Positions 8,901-17,650 of a DNA stretch of 64,000 bases are shown in pieces. Positions within the stretch are counted from its first letter, which is position 1; each line of letters starts with the position of its first letter. The notes under the pieces were generated by a model, which worked only from the letters and a program-made list of their open reading frames with translations, had not been told where the DNA came from and did not search any database. The DNA is from Akkermansia muciniphila (GTDB lineage Bacteria > Verrucomicrobiota > Verrucomicrobiia > Limisphaerales > BJHT01), in contig CAMAUZ010000002.1 in assembly GCA_945861535.1 (NCBI GenBank), positions 124,001 through 188,000 of the forward strand, read 5' to 3'. The position numbers and the translations under genes are program-made.

Positions 8901-11153
8901 CGCAATCGCGATGACTGGGGCCGGTGGTTCGGCACGCAGAACATCCGGCCGCTCTGGCATTTCGTGCTCACGGACCATTACCTGCGGCGCAACCCGCACG
9001 TCGCGGCACCGAACCCGACCCGGATGGTGGTCGTGCCGTTGAGTCCCAAGGTCTGGCCGGCCAGCCCGCAGGAGAAACGCTTCCACAGCTTCAACGAGGC
9101 GGGCCACTTCACCTCCGCGTGCGCCGGGATGATTTACCGGGACGAGCTGCTCTTCGCGCGCAACGCCGAGTCGCACGCGTTCACCTGCGAGCCGTTTCAC
9201 AATCTGGTGCAGCACAATGTCCTCACGGACGACGGCGTGAGCTTCACGGCGCACCGCGCGCCGGGCGAGGCGACGCGCGACTTCTTCGCGAGCGAGGACC
9301 GCTGGTGCCGCCCGGTGATGACGCGCACGGGACCCGATGGCGCACTCTGGGTGGCCGACATGTATCGCTACATGATTGAGCACCCGCAGTGGCTGCCGCA
9401 AAACGGCAAGGACGAGTTGCAGCCGCACTTCCGTCTCGGCGACGACCGCGGGCGCATCTACCGCGTCGTGCCGGCGAATGCCCCCGCGAGGCAGTTGCCT
9501 ACCCTCGACCGCCTCGAAGCGGCGGGACTCGTGGCCGCGCTCGATTCGCCGAATGGCTGGCAGCGCGACAAGGCGCAGCAGCTTCTCCTCTGGCGCAACG
9601 ACCGCGCCGCCATTCCGCATCTGGAAGCGCTGGCGGTGAACAGCGGGAACCCCCGCGCCCGCCTGCATGCGCTCTGTGCGCTGGATGGGCTGGGCGCGTT
9701 GTCGGCGGAACTCGTCGAGCGCGCACTGGCCGACGCGCATCCCGGCGTCCGTGAAAATGCGCTGCGCCTCGCCGAGCCGCGCGGCACGCCGTCCGTGGTT
9801 GCCGCCGCCGCGCGGCTCGTGAGCGACGGCGACGCGAAGGTCCGCCTGCAACTCGCCTACGCGCTGGGCCAGTGGAGCGACCCGCGCGCCGGGGCCGCGC
9901 TCGGCCAGCTTGCGGTCGCCAACCACTCGGACCATTTCCTCACCGCCGCCGTGATGAGTTCCGCCCTGCCGCACGCGCGGGCGATGGTGGAGGCGGTCGC
10001 GAAGGCCGGCGGTTCCGCGCTGCCGGCATTGCTGGAACCGTTGCTCAATCTTGCGCTCGGACTGAACGACCGGGTTGCCCTCGCGCGCCTGGTGCAGCCG
10101 GTGCTGACCTCGGCGGGCCGCTTCTCGCCGGAGCAGGTCGGCGCATTTAGCCGCCTGCTCGACGCTCTGGCGCAGCGCAAGTTGTCACTCGCGGAATTGC
10201 GCGGCACCGGCTCGGATGAGTTGTCCCAACTCCTCGCCAACGGCGACGCGCTGCTGGCGCAGGCCCGCGAGTCCGCCACGCAGGCTTCACTGCCCGCCGC
10301 CGACCGCATCGCGGCGGCGAGCCTCTTGAGCCGCGACCCCGTGCGGCGAGTGGAGGCGAGCAACCTGCTCGCTGGCTGGCTCACGCCGCAATCCCCTGCC
10401 GACGCCCAGCCGCCCGCCATCCGCGCCCTCGCGGCCACGGGCGCGGCGGATGTCCCGGCGCGCTTCGCGAAGGCATGGCCCGCCCTTGGCCCGGCCGCGC
10501 GGCAGGTGCTGCTCGACGAATGGCTCGCGCGCGAGCCGTGGGCGCTGAATCTTTTGCAACGCATCGAGAAGGAGGAACTGGGCGCGGCGGCGATTGACCC
10601 CGCGCGCCGCGCGCGGCTGTTGCGCCACGACTCCGGGCGCGTCCGCACGCTCGCAGGCAAGGTGTTCGACGCCGCCGCCACGCCGAGCCGTGCGAAGGTG
10701 GTCGAGAACTTCAGTGCGGCGCTGAAGCTAGCCGGCCAAGCCGCGAAGGGGCGCGAGATTTACCTGCGTGCGTGCGCCGTGTGCCACAAGCGCGGCGCGG
10801 AGGGCAAGGAGGTCGGCCCCGATTTGCTTTCCGTCGTCATCCATCCGCCGGAGAAGCTGCTCCTGAACATTCTCGACCCGAACATTGACATCCAGCCGGG
10901 CTTCCACGCCTACACCTGCGTGCTCGGGACCGGCGAGGAAATCTACGGGCTGGTCGTGGCCGAAACCGGCAACAGCATCACCATGAAGCTGCCCGACGGC
11001 ACGGCCCGCACCGTTACGCGCAACCAGATTGCCTCGTTGCGCGGTGGCAACCTCTCGCTCATGCCCGAGGGCCTCGAAGCCGGCCTCACCAAACAGGACA
11101 TGGCCGACCTCATTGCCTTCTTGCGCACGCCGGAGCCGGGCGGGAAGCGCTGA
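5925..11153 (+). CDS. Ceramidase-like / LamG / PVC dehydrogenase / HEAT / cytochrome c fusion
   Basis: 1742 residues. Order of parts: residues 1-97, an unusual leader containing a palindromic repeat (about 16-65) and then a hydrophobic signal-like stretch ending in PLSAA; about 98-540, neutral/alkaline ceramidase N-terminal-type domain with SATHTHSGG (zinc-site histidines) and LSQGTSGDLMW around the expected nucleophile; about 555-770, a LamG/concanavalin-like domain; about 790-1185, a PVC-type membrane-bound dehydrogenase propeller with two SDTDGDG/KDSDGDG calcium-like loops; about 1195-1590, HEAT repeats; about 1605-1735, cytochrome c with CAVCH (C1617, C1620, H1621). The last three parts are a common PVC architecture; the ceramidase-like and LamG parts in front of them are not. 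The protein should be exported to acquire heme. True ceramidase activity is unproven, since many PVC homologues act on unknown substrates. A CocE-type hydrolase follows 33 bases downstream. Confidence 0.9.
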   Translation: MNQSFVSNWLLRLGLFRQSAAATTLAARSESASQPNSAWEVPETLRLAVTPKVASPLRSAAALHRAARTPLPCAWTTLLVVAGNAVLAAAPLSAADQPFRAGAAVVDITPLKFPVIANGMFTERLATQAVDRLHARCLALDDGSTKLALCVVDICLMPRDVVDRAKDIAAKATGLGPERMMISATHTHSGGSVMGCLGSRADPDYTTWLPAKLAEAIVAALKNLQPARIGWASVDDWEHTHNRVWIRRPETMLVDPFGNRTVRAMMQPGYLSPDIIGPSGPVDPGLSVLAVQTPEGKPLALMGNYSQHYFGSPLLSADCYGAFSRHIAKLLGQASSEGPFVAMLSQGTSGDLMWMDFGSPRKPELTLQTYSEALAQRGLEAYQRIVWHHHVPLGMVQKAVPLNYRVPDAERLAWAKQRVAALQGKLPTKLPDIYAHEAILLHEKQKTTVLLQAIRIGDLTISALETETYAITGLKLKAQAPLGAHFNIELANGEEGYIPPPEIHPLGGYNTWPARSAGLEVQAETKIVEAMLGALEEVTGRKRRVLRDEHGAYAKAVLAAKPAAYWRLNAIEGTTAANAVAGGPPASISKGFGWYLPGVGSGTGIGAGEKLTASAFSGPNQINRAVHLAGGDLRADLGGLGTSYSIALWFWLGEASGATERTGTLVTGPGGESLTTRQAKDHRVQLVLNGAASQLGLRADDWHFAVLVRDGNAVRVHWDGGEKPELSALLPAQTAKPNLVFGHDLQGKLDEIAVFNRALAPAEIAALWKVSGQSSVVAQAAAPPQPRPASEPLAPLESLKKIHVPAGFRVELVAAEPLVLDPVAFDWDERGRLWVVEMADYPLGMDGKGKPGGRVRILSDTDGDGRYDHATLFADGLNFPTGIITWRDGAIVTAAPEILFLKDSDGDGKADVREPLFQGFSEGNQQLRVNGLRWGLDNWIYCAAGSHHAGYAAATKLKSVRTGAEFQVGSRDFRFRPDTGELEAQSGPSQFGRNRDDWGRWFGTQNIRPLWHFVLTDHYLRRNPHVAAPNPTRMVVVPLSPKVWPASPQEKRFHSFNEAGHFTSACAGMIYRDELLFARNAESHAFTCEPFHNLVQHNVLTDDGVSFTAHRAPGEATRDFFASEDRWCRPVMTRTGPDGALWVADMYRYMIEHPQWLPQNGKDELQPHFRLGDDRGRIYRVVPANAPARQLPTLDRLEAAGLVAALDSPNGWQRDKAQQLLLWRNDRAAIPHLEALAVNSGNPRARLHALCALDGLGALSAELVERALADAHPGVRENALRLAEPRGTPSVVAAAARLVSDGDAKVRLQLAYALGQWSDPRAGAALGQLAVANHSDHFLTAAVMSSALPHARAMVEAVAKAGGSALPALLEPLLNLALGLNDRVALARLVQPVLTSAGRFSPEQVGAFSRLLDALAQRKLSLAELRGTGSDELSQLLANGDALLAQARESATQASLPAADRIAAASLLSRDPVRRVEASNLLAGWLTPQSPADAQPPAIRALAATGAADVPARFAKAWPALGPAARQVLLDEWLAREPWALNLLQRIEKEELGAAAIDPARRARLLRHDSGRVRTLAGKVFDAAATPSRAKVVENFSAALKLAGQAAKGREIYLRACAVCHKRGAEGKEVGPDLLSVVIHPPEKLLLNILDPNIDIQPGFHAYTCVLGTGEEIYGLVVAETGNSITMKLPDGTARTVTRNQIASLRGGNLSLMPEGLEAGLTKQDMADLIAFLRTPEPGGKR
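5970..6118. repeat. In-frame palindromic element in fusion-gene leader
   Basis: Perfect 21-base inverted arms at 5973-5993 and 6085-6105. The right end continues with GCCGCACTCCATAG, the same terminus as the intergenic copy at 33025-33138. Inner shorter complementary segments (6001-6008 with 6062-6069) suggest a branched hairpin. The element lies inside the reading frame of the 1742-residue protein and adds about 50 residues, rich in Ala, Ser and Arg, before the hydrophobic part of the signal peptide. Confidence 0.85.
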
Positions 11154-11186
11154 ACCCCTGCGACCGAAACATCCCCAAACACGACT

Positions 11187-13028
11187 ATGAAAATCCCCTT
11201 GCGCCTGTGCCTCACGTTGCTTGTCGCGGGTGCGAACGGTTTGGCCGCCGAAGCACCGCCGACTAACCAGGCTCCCAATCCGGGAGTGTTTTCGGCTGAG
11301 CAGTTCGAGGTGAAGGCCACGCGCGGGCACAAGGCGCGGATGCGTGACGGGGTGCGGCTTTCGGTGGATGTGTTCCAGCCGCGGGCCGCGGGAAAATTCC
11401 CCGCGATCCTGATCATCACGCCTTACAGCAACAATCCCGGCTATCTGGCGCGCGGCAGTTGGTTTGCGAAGCGCGGCTACGTGGTGGCGGTGGCGGACTC
11501 GCGCGGGCGCTTCGACTCGGAGGGGGAATGGGATCCATTCGATCCAACGCACAAGCTGGATGGCCATGACCTCGTCGAGTGGCTGGCAGCGCAGCCGTGG
11601 TGTGATGGCAAGGTGGGCATGATGGGCTTGTCCTACATGGGCTGGACGCAGTGGTGGACGGCCACGCAGTCACCGCCGTCGTTGAAGGCAATCGTGCCGG
11701 AGGTTGCGCCGCCCGATCAGTTCTACAACCTGCCTTACCAAAACGGCGTGCTCGTGGGGGTGATGCTGGACTGGGCGGGGGGCGTGGCCGGGCGCGTGGC
11801 ACAGACCATTGGCCCGGGGCCTTACGGCGGCTTCGGGGCCAATGACCGGCGGCTGAACGACTACATGCAATTGCCCTATCTCAAGCTCAACGAACGACGT
11901 GGTGCGCTCGATGCACCGTGGTTCGAGAAGTGGATTCGCGGCCACACGGCGAGCGACCCGTATTGGCGCGGCATCGCCTACCAGACGCCGCAGTCCTACG
12001 CGAAGGTGAAGGTGCCGTCGCTCGCCGTGACCGGCTGGTTCGATGCCGATTTCAACGGCTCGCCGATGAACTACCTGGCGATGAAACAACACGGCGCGAC
12101 GCCCGACGCCCGCCGGCCGCGCATGGTCATCGGCCCGTGGCCGCACATCTTCAACCAGAACCGCAAGGTGGGCGCGTTCGACTACGGCACCGAGGCCGTG
12201 ATCAACTGGGACGGCTACGTCTGCCGCTGGTTCGACCACTGGCTCAAGGGCCGCGACAACGGCGTGATGAGCGATCCGCCGGTCCATGTCTTCGTGATGG
12301 GCCGCAACCGCTGGCACGCCGAGCAGGACTGGCCGCTGCCGCAGACCCGCTGGACGAAGTATTTTCTGCACAGCGGCGGCAAGGCGAACTCCGCCGGCGG
12401 CGATGGCGTTTTGAGCACGGTGCCGCCCGCCCCGTCGGGGGCCGCGCCGTTCGACACTTACACCTACGATCCCGCCCAGCCGACGCGCTCGCCGTTCACC
12501 GGGGGCCACTTGGAAGACGGGGCTGCCGACACGCGCAAGTCATCGAGCGGTCCCGATGTGCTGGTCTATACCACGCCGCCCTTGGAGGCGGAGGTCGAGG
12601 TCACCGGCCCGATCACGGCCAAGCTTTACGCCGCCACCTCGGCCCGCGACACGGACTGGATGGTGCGGCTGATTGATGTGCGGCCCGATGGTTTTGCCGC
12701 GATGCTCTGCGAGGGCGTCATGCGCGCCCGGCATCGCGACCCCGCGCGTGCGGGAGCCTTCAACCCCGACCAACTCAGCGTAATCGAACCCAACCAGGTG
12801 CTCGAATACACCATCGAATTCTGGCGGACCACGGCCAATGCCTTCGCGCAGGGCCATCGCATCCGCGTCGAGATTTCCAGCAGCTACTTCCCCTACTACC
12901 TGCGCAACCTCAACACGGGCGCGGACAACATTGGCCTCGAGACCAACTCCATCGTCGCCACGCAAAAGCTGATGCACACGGCCGCGCAACCATCCCATCT
13001 CGTCCTCCCAATCATCCCGCGGCGGTAA
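11187..13028 (+). CDS. CocE/NonD family hydrolase, secreted
   Basis: 613 residues. Signal peptide in residues 1-21 (MKIPLRLCLTLLVAGANGLA). The alpha/beta hydrolase core carries GLSYMG with nucleophile S149, TGWFDADFNG with the catalytic Asp D286, and GPWPH with H320, the Ser-Asp-His set of the X-Pro dipeptidyl-peptidase S15/cocaine esterase family. The C-terminal third (from about residue 420) is the jelly-roll domain of CocE enzymes (VTGPITAKLYAATSARDTDW). These enzymes cleave esters or N-acyl bonds; substrate here is unknown. It sits between the ceramidase-like fusion and a double hydrolase, so the three probably form an operon of exported acyl- or ester-cleaving enzymes. Confidence 0.92.
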   Translation: MKIPLRLCLTLLVAGANGLAAEAPPTNQAPNPGVFSAEQFEVKATRGHKARMRDGVRLSVDVFQPRAAGKFPAILIITPYSNNPGYLARGSWFAKRGYVVAVADSRGRFDSEGEWDPFDPTHKLDGHDLVEWLAAQPWCDGKVGMMGLSYMGWTQWWTATQSPPSLKAIVPEVAPPDQFYNLPYQNGVLVGVMLDWAGGVAGRVAQTIGPGPYGGFGANDRRLNDYMQLPYLKLNERRGALDAPWFEKWIRGHTASDPYWRGIAYQTPQSYAKVKVPSLAVTGWFDADFNGSPMNYLAMKQHGATPDARRPRMVIGPWPHIFNQNRKVGAFDYGTEAVINWDGYVCRWFDHWLKGRDNGVMSDPPVHVFVMGRNRWHAEQDWPLPQTRWTKYFLHSGGKANSAGGDGVLSTVPPAPSGAAPFDTYTYDPAQPTRSPFTGGHLEDGAADTRKSSSGPDVLVYTTPPLEAEVEVTGPITAKLYAATSARDTDWMVRLIDVRPDGFAAMLCEGVMRARHRDPARAGAFNPDQLSVIEPNQVLEYTIEFWRTTANAFAQGHRIRVEISSSYFPYYLRNLNTGADNIGLETNSIVATQKLMHTAAQPSHLVLPIIPRR

Positions 13029-13053
13029 GCCAGCCGGGGAACCACTCAAAATC

Positions 13054-15879
13054 ATGACAACCACGACCGCCACTCTTGCCCTCGTCCGCTGGCTTAGCTT
13101 CTCCGTCGCCACCTTCCTCGTCGCGCTGAACCACGCCGCGTTGGCGCAGGCTCCGCTGGACCTGGAGTTTCGCGCGAAGGCCGACGGCTCAATGCAACGC
13201 TACGTCGAGTTGCTGCCGCCGGGCTTCAATGCCGCCGTGCAGCACGATGTCCTGCTCGCCTTCCATGGGCACGGCTCGGATCGCTGGCAGTTCATCCGCG
13301 ACGGGCGGGGCGAGTGCAAGGGTGCGCGCGAGATGGCGGCGCGGTTCGGGATGATTTTCGTTTCGCCGGATTATCGGGCGAAGACCTCGTGGATGGGGCC
13401 GCTGGCCGAAGCGGACACCGTACAACTCATCGCCGAGCTGCGGCAGCGGCACAAAGTCGGGCGCGTGTTCCTCGTGGGCGGCTCGATGGGCGGGACGGCG
13501 GTGCTGACCTTCGCGGCCTTGCACCCGGAGTTGGTCGCGGGTGTGTGCAGCCTGAACGGCACAGCGAACCATGTGGAATACGACAAGTTTCAGGACGCCA
13601 TCGCCGCATCCTTCGGCGGCACGAAGGCGCAGGCGCCGGAAGAGTATAAGAAGCGCAGTGCCGAGCTGTGGCCGGAGAAATTTACGATGCCCGTCTCCTT
13701 CACCACCGGCGGGCGCGACACGTTGGTGCCTCCGCAGAGCGTGCTGCGGCTCGCGGAGAAACTGAAGCAGGCCGGACGCAAAACGCTGCTGCTGCATCGC
13801 GAGACGGGCGGAAACGCGACGACTTATGAGGACACGGTCGCGGCGCTGGAGTTTGTGTTGCACGCCGCGGGAGTGGTGGCGACGAGTTCGGCGAACACAC
13901 TCTCTGCACCCGCCGCACTCACCGCACCGGCCGGCGAGGATCAGCCGTTGATTGTCTCCGCGGCGAAACAGTTGCAGGAGAAACTGACCCGCCTGCGTGC
14001 GGGCTTTGATCCGCTCTTGGAACCCGCGAAGGCCGATCGCTTCGCCGACGCGGATGTGTTTCACAAAGGCATCACTTGGGCGCTGCGCTACGAAACCAAG
14101 CTCACCACTAACGACCTCGCCCTGCTCAAGAAAGCCCTCACGCGCGGCCAGCAGCGTGCCGACGCCTTGTCGGCCAACACGCAGCCTTGGGCCGCACGCA
14201 AAGGCAAAGTCGTCCGCGGCTTCATCTCCGCCGTGGACGGCTCCACGCAGCCCTATGGCGTCATCATCCCCGCGAGCTACGACGGCACGAAACCCATTCG
14301 TCTCGACGTCGTGTTGCACGGCAGCTCGAAGCCCGTGGGCATGAGCGAACTGCGTTTTGGCGCGCGCTTTGACGAGGGCGATGACGCCGCGAAAACCGCG
14401 CCGGACGTGGACTTCATCGAGTTGCACCCGCTGGGCCGCGTGGAGAACTGCTACCGCTGGGCGGGCGAGACGGACGTGTTCGAAGCCATCGAATCGGTGT
14501 GTCGCAATTACAAGATCGACCGCGACCGCATCGTGCTGCGCGGCATGAGCATGGGCGCGTCGGGCACGTGGCATCTCGGGCTGAAGCACCCGAGCCGCTT
14601 CGTCGCGCTCGGGCCTTACTGCGGTTACGTGGACACGCATCGCTTCTCCGAGACGCCGATTGCCAGCTTCATCAAGGTCGGCCCGCTGCCCCCGCATCAG
14701 GAGCGCGGGTTGCACATGCTCGACTCGATCGACTACGCGGCCAACGCCGCCGTCGTGCCCGCCATTGGCGCCATCGGCGACAAAGATGTGTTCTTCCAAT
14801 CGCACGTCCACATGCAGGAAGTCATGGCGAAGGAAGGCCTAAAAATGGTGAATCTCATCTCGCCCGGCACCGGCCACACGATTGATCCGGTGACGCATCG
14901 CGAACAGATGCGGCGCATCGGCGAACACGTCACCAAGGGCCTCGACCATGCGAAGCGCGACCTGCGCTTCGTGACGTGGACGTTGAAATACAACCGCTGC
15001 CACTGGCTGGAATTGCTCGCACTCGGCGAGCACTACGAGCGGGCGGAGATTGTCGCGAAGGCCGCAGACGATGGCTCGGTGGAGGTTAGCCTGGCGAAGA
15101 ACATCACGCAGTTTTCTATTCACCCGCCAATGCTGGAGTCGTCTACCGCGAAGGTCCGCATCGCCGGGGCGGAAGTCACCTTGCCGAAGCGGGCAGCAGG
15201 CGAGCCGCAGCCGCTGGTCTTCACGTTGGAGCAGGGCCAATGGAAGTTCGCCGGCCCGCGTGCGTCCGTCGCGCTCGCCGGCAAACGCCCCGGCGTGCAG
15301 GGGCCGATCGACGACGCGTTCGCCTCGCCGTTCCTCTGCGTGCGCGGCACGGGCACGCCGTGGAACCCCGCCGTGGGCGCGTGGGCGGTCGCGAACTTGC
15401 GGCGCTTCTCCTACGAGTTCGCCCGTTACATGCGCGGCGACTTGCCGGTGAAGAACGACACCGAAGTCACCGAGGCCGACGTGCGCAGTAAAAACCTCAT
15501 CCTCTTCGGCGACCCCGGCAGCAACCCGTGGATCGCCAAGGCGCTACCCAAGCTGCCGGTCACCTGGACACGCGACACGGTGAAGCTCGGCACGGACAGC
15601 CACGCCGCGAAAGATCACGCGCCCGTCCTCATCGGCTCCAGCCCGTTCCCCGGCGCGGGCGACCACTACATCGTCATTAACAGCGGCCACACCTTCCACG
15701 AGAAGGAGTTCGCCGCGTTCAACTACCTGCTGTTTCCTCGGCACGGCGATTGGGCGGTGATAAAGATCGGTCCGGGTGCGGAAACATGGCTGCCGACCTC
15801 GCCTCCCTTTGCCGAGGAAGCAATCCGCGCGGGCTATTTCGATGAAAAGTGGAAGCAGCCGGTCGGAGCCAAACCGTAG
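13054..15879 (+). CDS. Double alpha/beta hydrolase, secreted
   Basis: 941 residues with a signal peptide (residues 1-31, ending NHAALAQA). The first esterase-like domain (about 35-275) has VLLAFHGHGSDRW for the oxyanion region and GGSMGG with S144. The second (about 380-640) has VVLHGSS, GMSMG with S499, and GTGHTID near the position of the catalytic His, and resembles prolyl-oligopeptidase-like esterases of PVC bacteria. The remaining 300 residues are beta-rich, contain LKYNRCHWLEL, and may bind substrate. Two complete nucleophile elbows in one chain are unusual. It starts 25 bases after the CocE gene stop and is the last gene of the + strand block. Substrate unknown. Confidence 0.85.
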   Translation: MTTTTATLALVRWLSFSVATFLVALNHAALAQAPLDLEFRAKADGSMQRYVELLPPGFNAAVQHDVLLAFHGHGSDRWQFIRDGRGECKGAREMAARFGMIFVSPDYRAKTSWMGPLAEADTVQLIAELRQRHKVGRVFLVGGSMGGTAVLTFAALHPELVAGVCSLNGTANHVEYDKFQDAIAASFGGTKAQAPEEYKKRSAELWPEKFTMPVSFTTGGRDTLVPPQSVLRLAEKLKQAGRKTLLLHRETGGNATTYEDTVAALEFVLHAAGVVATSSANTLSAPAALTAPAGEDQPLIVSAAKQLQEKLTRLRAGFDPLLEPAKADRFADADVFHKGITWALRYETKLTTNDLALLKKALTRGQQRADALSANTQPWAARKGKVVRGFISAVDGSTQPYGVIIPASYDGTKPIRLDVVLHGSSKPVGMSELRFGARFDEGDDAAKTAPDVDFIELHPLGRVENCYRWAGETDVFEAIESVCRNYKIDRDRIVLRGMSMGASGTWHLGLKHPSRFVALGPYCGYVDTHRFSETPIASFIKVGPLPPHQERGLHMLDSIDYAANAAVVPAIGAIGDKDVFFQSHVHMQEVMAKEGLKMVNLISPGTGHTIDPVTHREQMRRIGEHVTKGLDHAKRDLRFVTWTLKYNRCHWLELLALGEHYERAEIVAKAADDGSVEVSLAKNITQFSIHPPMLESSTAKVRIAGAEVTLPKRAAGEPQPLVFTLEQGQWKFAGPRASVALAGKRPGVQGPIDDAFASPFLCVRGTGTPWNPAVGAWAVANLRRFSYEFARYMRGDLPVKNDTEVTEADVRSKNLILFGDPGSNPWIAKALPKLPVTWTRDTVKLGTDSHAAKDHAPVLIGSSPFPGAGDHYIVINSGHTFHEKEFAAFNYLLFPRHGDWAVIKIGPGAETWLPTSPPFAEEAIRAGYFDEKWKQPVGAKP

Positions 15880-15983
15880 CCGGCCCGTCGAACTCGAGCA
15901 CGAGCTTCGGCGGCAGGATTTCAAGACACTCCAGCCTGAGGCATTCGGCCCGGCAAACCTCCACAGGCGCGGCGTGGGAGCAA

Positions 15984-16256
15984 TCACCGCAAACTGATCT
16001 TGAGGCCGGGTTGAACTTTGACCGGAGGTTCCGTCTTTTTCAGGAAAACCTTGCGGCCATCAGGGAATACTTCGCAAATCCCGCCTGCCTTGGTCTGTAG
16101 CACACTCTGCCCGGCGGCCAGCACCCGTTTACGGGCATCCTGAAAGGCCACCCCCGCACAAAGCGGAAACTCCTCCTCCAACCGTTCGATCTGATCGTCT
16201 GCTTCCGCCGCAAAATCACCGGGAGCCAAGTCCCAGTTCGCCCATTTACGGCTCAC
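15984..16256 (-). CDS. Small hypothetical protein
   Basis: About 90 residues starting at GTG 16256 (MSRKWANWDLAPG). Acidic N-terminal half, then FQDARKRVLAAGQSVLQ and a C-terminal segment EVFPDGRKVFLKK followed by a basic, Pro-containing tail. The composition is that of a folded small protein and its codon positions are GC-rich as in neighbours, so I consider it real. It lies 79 bases downstream of dnaN on the same strand and could be co-transcribed. No function is recognised. The 100 bases between it and the hydrolase gene hold nothing I can name. Confidence 0.55.
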   Translation of the reverse strand: MSRKWANWDLAPGDFAAEADDQIERLEEEFPLCAGVAFQDARKRVLAAGQSVLQTKAGGICEVFPDGRKVFLKKTEPPVKVQPGLKISLR

Positions 16257-16335
16257 CAAAACCGCGCTGTCCCTGCGGGCAACCCGGTCAGCCCCAAGCC
16301 CTGCCCTGCCCCGTGCCTGACGGCACGACGGCCGC

Positions 16336-17445
16336 TCAACTCATCCGCATTGGCATCAGCACGTAGAGGAACGGGCCGTTGACCTTGATCACACCGGGGC
16401 TGAGTTCGTCGGTCAACTCGAGGAAGACCTCGTCGTTTTCCAACGCCCGCAGCGGGTCCATGATGTAGGTCGGATTGAACGCCACCGCGAAGTCTTTGCC
16501 CTTGTAATTGACCGCGATGCTTTCGCGACCTTCGCCCACCTCGGGCGTGTTGGCCATGATCGTCAGGTTGTTCTTGGTAAAGCTGAGCTTCACCGAGTTG
16601 GCCTTGTCGCTGGTCATGAACTCGGCGCGCCGCAAGGCCGCCAAAAACTCCTCGCGCGCCAAGGCGATGCGTTCCTTCGACTCCGCAGGAATGACCTGCC
16701 GATAGTTCGGATAGTTGCCTTCCACGAGCTTGGAAATGAGCAGCACGTTGAAAATGCCCTCGCCGCCCATCGTGAACGCAACCTGATTGTCGGTGAACTT
16801 GATCTCCACGTCGCCCTTGGGCAGCAGCAGCCGGGTCAGTTCGTTGATCGCCTTGGTCGGCACGATGAACTCGCCGGTCAAATCCTTGCCCAGCCCCGCT
16901 TCTTCTTCCGCCAACGCCAGCCGCCGGCCGTCTGTGGCGACCATCGTTACCTTGTCCTCGCGAAGGCTGATGAAGATGCCGTTGAGCACGTACCGCGTGT
17001 CATCCGCGGAAATGGCGTACGAGGTCTTCCGCAGCATGGCTTTCACCTTTTCCTGCGGCAGCGTGACCTTCTTGTTCTCCTTGAACTGCGCCAGCGGCGG
17101 GAACTCCTCGGCGGCAATGCCATGGATTTTGTAAAACGACGGGCCGGCTCGGAGCGAGCACAGGTTCTTCTCATCCACCTCGATCTCAATCTCGGCGGTC
17201 GGCAGTTCCCGGATGATGCCGAAGAAGCGTTTGACCGGCAGGGTGGTTGACCCCGGCGTTTCGACCTTTGCCTCGACCGAACACGAAATCGTGACATCCA
17301 GGTCGGTGGTGGTGAACTCCAGCTTCGAACCTTCCGCCTTGAGCAGAACATTCGACAGGATCGGGAGGGTCGTTCGTGACCCCACAATGTTTTGAACCGC
17401 CTGAAGCCCGTTGATTAACTGCTCTTTGGCAATGGTGACCTTCAT
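16336..17445 (-). CDS. dnaN: DNA polymerase III sliding clamp (beta subunit)
   Basis: 369 residues, the normal length. It opens with MKVTIAKEQLINGLQAVQNI and SRTTLPILSNVLLKAEG, the classic first strand and helix of DnaN, has FIVPTKAINEL and MVATDGRRLALAEEE in the middle domain, and ends VNGPFLYVLMPMRMS, the C-terminal strand of the third clamp domain. The protein forms the dimeric ring that tethers replicative polymerase to DNA. It is not next to dnaA, recF or gyrB here; the upstream neighbour is an iscS-like gene, separated by about 200 bases that contain a consensus DnaA box. Confidence 0.98.
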   Translation of the reverse strand: MKVTIAKEQLINGLQAVQNIVGSRTTLPILSNVLLKAEGSKLEFTTTDLDVTISCSVEAKVETPGSTTLPVKRFFGIIRELPTAEIEIEVDEKNLCSLRAGPSFYKIHGIAAEEFPPLAQFKENKKVTLPQEKVKAMLRKTSYAISADDTRYVLNGIFISLREDKVTMVATDGRRLALAEEEAGLGKDLTGEFIVPTKAINELTRLLLPKGDVEIKFTDNQVAFTMGGEGIFNVLLISKLVEGNYPNYRQVIPAESKERIALAREEFLAALRRAEFMTSDKANSVKLSFTKNNLTIMANTPEVGEGRESIAVNYKGKDFAVAFNPTYIMDPLRALENDEVFLELTDELSPGVIKVNGPFLYVLMPMRMS

Positions 17446-17497
17446 ACTCTCTTAATAGACTTCTGGAAGACTTGAATCTAACCGTATTATTAAGGGT

Positions 17498-17636
17498 TGT
17501 GGATAACGAAAACAACCGGCGGTGTCAAGGTAAGCACAAGCACTTGCGCCGGATTTTTCGCGCCAAGAAAATGCCCAGCCGTTTGGGAAAGCTTCCGGTT
17601 CCCGGAGTTGTTCGCGTTGTTCACAAGTCATTCACA
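17498..17636. promoter_or_regulatory. DnaA-box group upstream of dnaN
   Basis: In the gap between dnaN and the iscS-like gene, 17498-17506 reads TGTGGATAA, a perfect DnaA box on the minus strand (TTATCCACA), preceded by the AT-rich run TATTATTAA. Two near matches, TTGTTCACA (17617-17625) and TCATTCACA (17628-17636), lie 110-130 bases away. The group could autoregulate dnaN or be part of an origin. Three sites, two of them imperfect, are not enough to call oriC. Confidence 0.45.
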
Positions 17637-17650
17637 CGAACCTGGGGGCT

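Noticed and set aside
7128-9974. 948-residue open frame on the minus strand, antisense to the large fusion gene
   Set aside because: Arg/Ala/Gly-rich translation without domains, lying exactly opposite a well-supported gene; a by-product of high GC and codon bias.
17446-17650. Calling this gap the replication origin
   Set aside because: Only one perfect DnaA box and two weak ones; no dnaA nearby and skew could not be computed.
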